From [Eubacterium] infirmum (GTDB lineage: Bacteria; Bacillota; Clostridia; Peptostreptococcales; Anaerovoracaceae): a stretch of 64,000 nt of DNA. The notes below the pieces were generated by a model, which was not told the DNA's origin, did no database searches, and worked only from the letters and a program-made list of their open reading frames with translations. Made by a program: the position numbers and the translations under genes. The stretch is from contig UGGN01000002.1 of the NCBI GenBank assembly GCA_900450455.1, positions 124,001 to 188,000 of the forward strand. The letters are read 5' to 3'. Positions 62,304 to 64,000 of this stretch are shown here, one piece after another (positions within the stretch are counted from its first letter, which is position 1; every line of letters begins with the position of its first letter).

Positions 62304-64000
62304 ATGAGTAAGATTATTAGAATTCTAAAAAAATGGAGAAATCTTATTAAGCTGGTCTTGTTCATGTCAATAGGGAGCCTTGTTATAATTGAAATCGTTA
62401 GAATGTTTAAGTCTATTTCTATCGATGAAGTGACAAGCACGATAGGAAATCTAGCACCTGAGAAGGTGATTTTCCTATTTGTACTTGGTTTTGTTGCAGT
62501 GTCACCTATGATGCTTTATGATTATATTTTGAACAATGAATTAGACCAAAAACTAAGACCGTTATATCTTTTACAGACAAGCTGGACCATTAATACACTA
62601 AATAATATGATTGGTTTTGCGGGTCTTGTTGATGTTGGACTAAGATATTCATTTTATGCAGATGAGGAAAAGCCAGATAGAAGCATGCAGGCAATTTCTC
62701 GCGTCATGCCGTATTTCATGAGCGGATTTTCATTAATGTCGTTAATCAGCTTAATTTTAATTTTTGTTTTCCCAAGCTCATCGGATATACATCGCTACTG
62801 GCCCGCACTACTAGCTGCAGCGCTTTATCTGCCTATAATAATTCTTATTTCAAATAGAAAAAACTTAGCTTACTTTGGCCAAATGAAAGGGAAAACTGCT
62901 ATGGCACTATTCATATCCTCAGCGATAGACTGGTGTTGCGTCAGCATTTTCTTTATATTAGTAGGCAGATTTCTAGGATATCATATACCAAATCATGAAC
63001 TATTGCCATTGTTCATGATTTCCATAACTGTTGGTATAATGTCCATGATTCCTGGAAGTCTCGGAAGCTTTGATATAGTAATTGTAACAGGACTTGTAAG
63101 TCTTGGTCTTGATAAAGTTCAGGCACTTAGCTGGATATTCATCTACAGGTTATTTTATTATATATGTCCTTTCGTAGTAGGAGTAATCCTGTTTATCAAG
63201 AATATGGGTGGACAAATAAATGAAAAGTATCTTGGTATTCCAAAAAAAGTTTTAGAGTCGTTAACTATTATGGTACTGGTCTGGTCATTTAGGCTGTTTG
63301 CAATATTTTTGATAGTGTCTGCCATTATTCCACAGGAATTAGCTCATGTGCCTATAATAAAGGAACTTGAACCAGTAGAAGGTCAATTTATTTGGCAATT
63401 TCCTTGTATCCTTTTAGGAATATTGTATTTTTTAGTATCAAGATTAATTGCTTGTCGTATAAAGTTTGTCCCTGCAGTTGCTACAGTACTAGGCATATTA
63501 ACTTTGATTTATTTGAATATTGGAGTCCACTCTATACCGAGCAGTTTATTTCTTACTGCGATGATAGCCATCACATGGTGGAATAGGAGAGAGTTTGATC
63601 GAATCGGATATACATATGCATGGGAGGATCGAGTAAAGGATCTTAGTGGAATAGGTGCCACATTGATTGCTACGCTTGTCTTTCTTGCTCGCATGGACTC
63701 TCATCATCTAGGCAGTTTATATCATATGAAGAAATTTGTCTCACATTGGCTAGGACTACTTATAATGGCTCTGATTATAGTTCTTGTTTACCGTGTGATT
63801 CTCCGTTTCATGAGAAACTCTGGTACGGCTTTTGGGAGTGAATTTAATAAGGAAAGATATGAGAACTTTTTAGCTACAATTGACAATAAAAATCTAGATG
63901 CATCTCTTGCCTTTTTAGGCGATAAGTATCTTTATTGGTACCAAGAGGATGGAGAGGATAGAGCAGTTTTTCAATTTGCTATGGAAAATAATAAATGTGT
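62304..64000 (+). CDS. mprF: MprF-like phosphatidylglycerol lysyltransferase/flippase (partial)
   Basis: The frame is open from the ATG at 62304, with GAGGA 4 nt upstream, to the end of the window (565 codons seen). The N-terminal part has about 12 to 14 hydrophobic helices, including the flippase motif region SMIPGSLGSFDIVIVTGL and NTLNNMIGFAGLVDVGLRYSFYA. The last visible residues (LDASLAFLGDKYLYWYQEDGEDRAVFQF) are the start of the cytosolic GNAT-like lysyltransferase domain. MprF attaches lysine or alanine to phosphatidylglycerol and flips it, giving resistance to cationic peptides. Full length would be about 850 aa. Its place right after mleP suggests readthrough. Confidence 0.9.
   Translation, partial: MSKIIRILKKWRNLIKLVLFMSIGSLVIIEIVRMFKSISIDEVTSTIGNLAPEKVIFLFVLGFVAVSPMMLYDYILNNELDQKLRPLYLLQTSWTINTLNNMIGFAGLVDVGLRYSFYADEEKPDRSMQAISRVMPYFMSGFSLMSLISLILIFVFPSSSDIHRYWPALLAAALYLPIIILISNRKNLAYFGQMKGKTAMALFISSAIDWCCVSIFFILVGRFLGYHIPNHELLPLFMISITVGIMSMIPGSLGSFDIVIVTGLVSLGLDKVQALSWIFIYRLFYYICPFVVGVILFIKNMGGQINEKYLGIPKKVLESLTIMVLVWSFRLFAIFLIVSAIIPQELAHVPIIKELEPVEGQFIWQFPCILLGILYFLVSRLIACRIKFVPAVATVLGILTLIYLNIGVHSIPSSLFLTAMIAITWWNRREFDRIGYTYAWEDRVKDLSGIGATLIATLVFLARMDSHHLGSLYHMKKFVSHWLGLLIMALIIVLVYRVILRFMRNSGTAFGSEFNKERYENFLATIDNKNLDASLAFLGDKYLYWYQEDGEDRAVFQFAMENNKC

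Overview
The window looks like a chromosomal segment of a low-to-moderate GC, Gram-positive anaerobe of the Clostridia. The evidence is a single-chain glycyl-tRNA synthetase, pyruvate phosphate dikinase, pyruvate carboxylase, an EFR1-type flavodoxin-ferredoxin, several oxygen-sensitive radical SAM proteins, CarD, a CsbD-like protein, a cell-wall-anchored Cna-B adhesin and MprF. The overall flavour is that of oral or gut Eubacteriales such as Mogibacterium or related Eubacterium, but genus assignment is inference. Gene starts mostly carry strong GGAGG-type ribosome binding sites.

Layout. 1-10.6 kb: end of a YfcC-type transporter, a VanX-type dipeptidase, a frameshifted copy of lysA, a decayed ISL3-family element, a PadR/HAAS regulatory pair, an EFR1 protein, a sigma-54 activator, then dapF-lysA-small ORF preceded by a good -24/-12 promoter. 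10.9-15.1 kb: a 1407-aa Cna-B surface protein. 15.3-23.7 kb: a housekeeping block phoH-like, ybeY, cdd, era, recO, DUF4342, glyQS, ppdK. 23.8-27.9 kb: an AT-rich accessory island with a 540-nt structured non-coding leader and four overlapping genes (XRE-PIN-ankyrin, radical SAM with extra cysteines, P-loop kinase fused to a HAD phosphatase, phosphoribosyltransferase). I could not match this gene set to any named system, and it is the best candidate for an undescribed one. 28-44.7 kb: csbD, ABC exporter, PFL/ACT pair, radical SAM, DUF6873, gltX, ung, typA, mscS, pyc, pepT, NYN-LOTUS. 44.7-47.3 kb: an ADP-ribose cassette (macrodomain, vWA, ADP-ribosylglycohydrolase) next to tRNA-Glu. 47.6-56.9 kb: thrC-mntP, tRNA-Ser, NhaC antiporter, carD, and an XRE-cupin/potABCD polyamine operon. 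57-58.3 kb: an intact IS256-family (IS1249-like) element with perfect ends and an 8-bp target duplication. 58.4-64 kb: D-cysteine desulfhydrase, a malolactic fermentation operon (mleS-mleP) and the start of mprF.

How the parts fit. The sigma-54 activator directly upstream of dapF-lysA suggests that late lysine/diaminopimelate synthesis is under enhancer-type control, which is unusual. The four-gene island has the composition of a self-contained conflict or nucleotide-modification cassette: a DNA-binding RNase-like sensor or effector plus three small-molecule enzymes, all translationally coupled. The macro-vWA-ARH cassette would remove or sense ADP-ribose. The vWA gene has its ribosome binding site buried in a long hairpin, so translation control is likely. 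No CRISPR array, rRNA, prophage structural gene or reverse transcriptase was seen.
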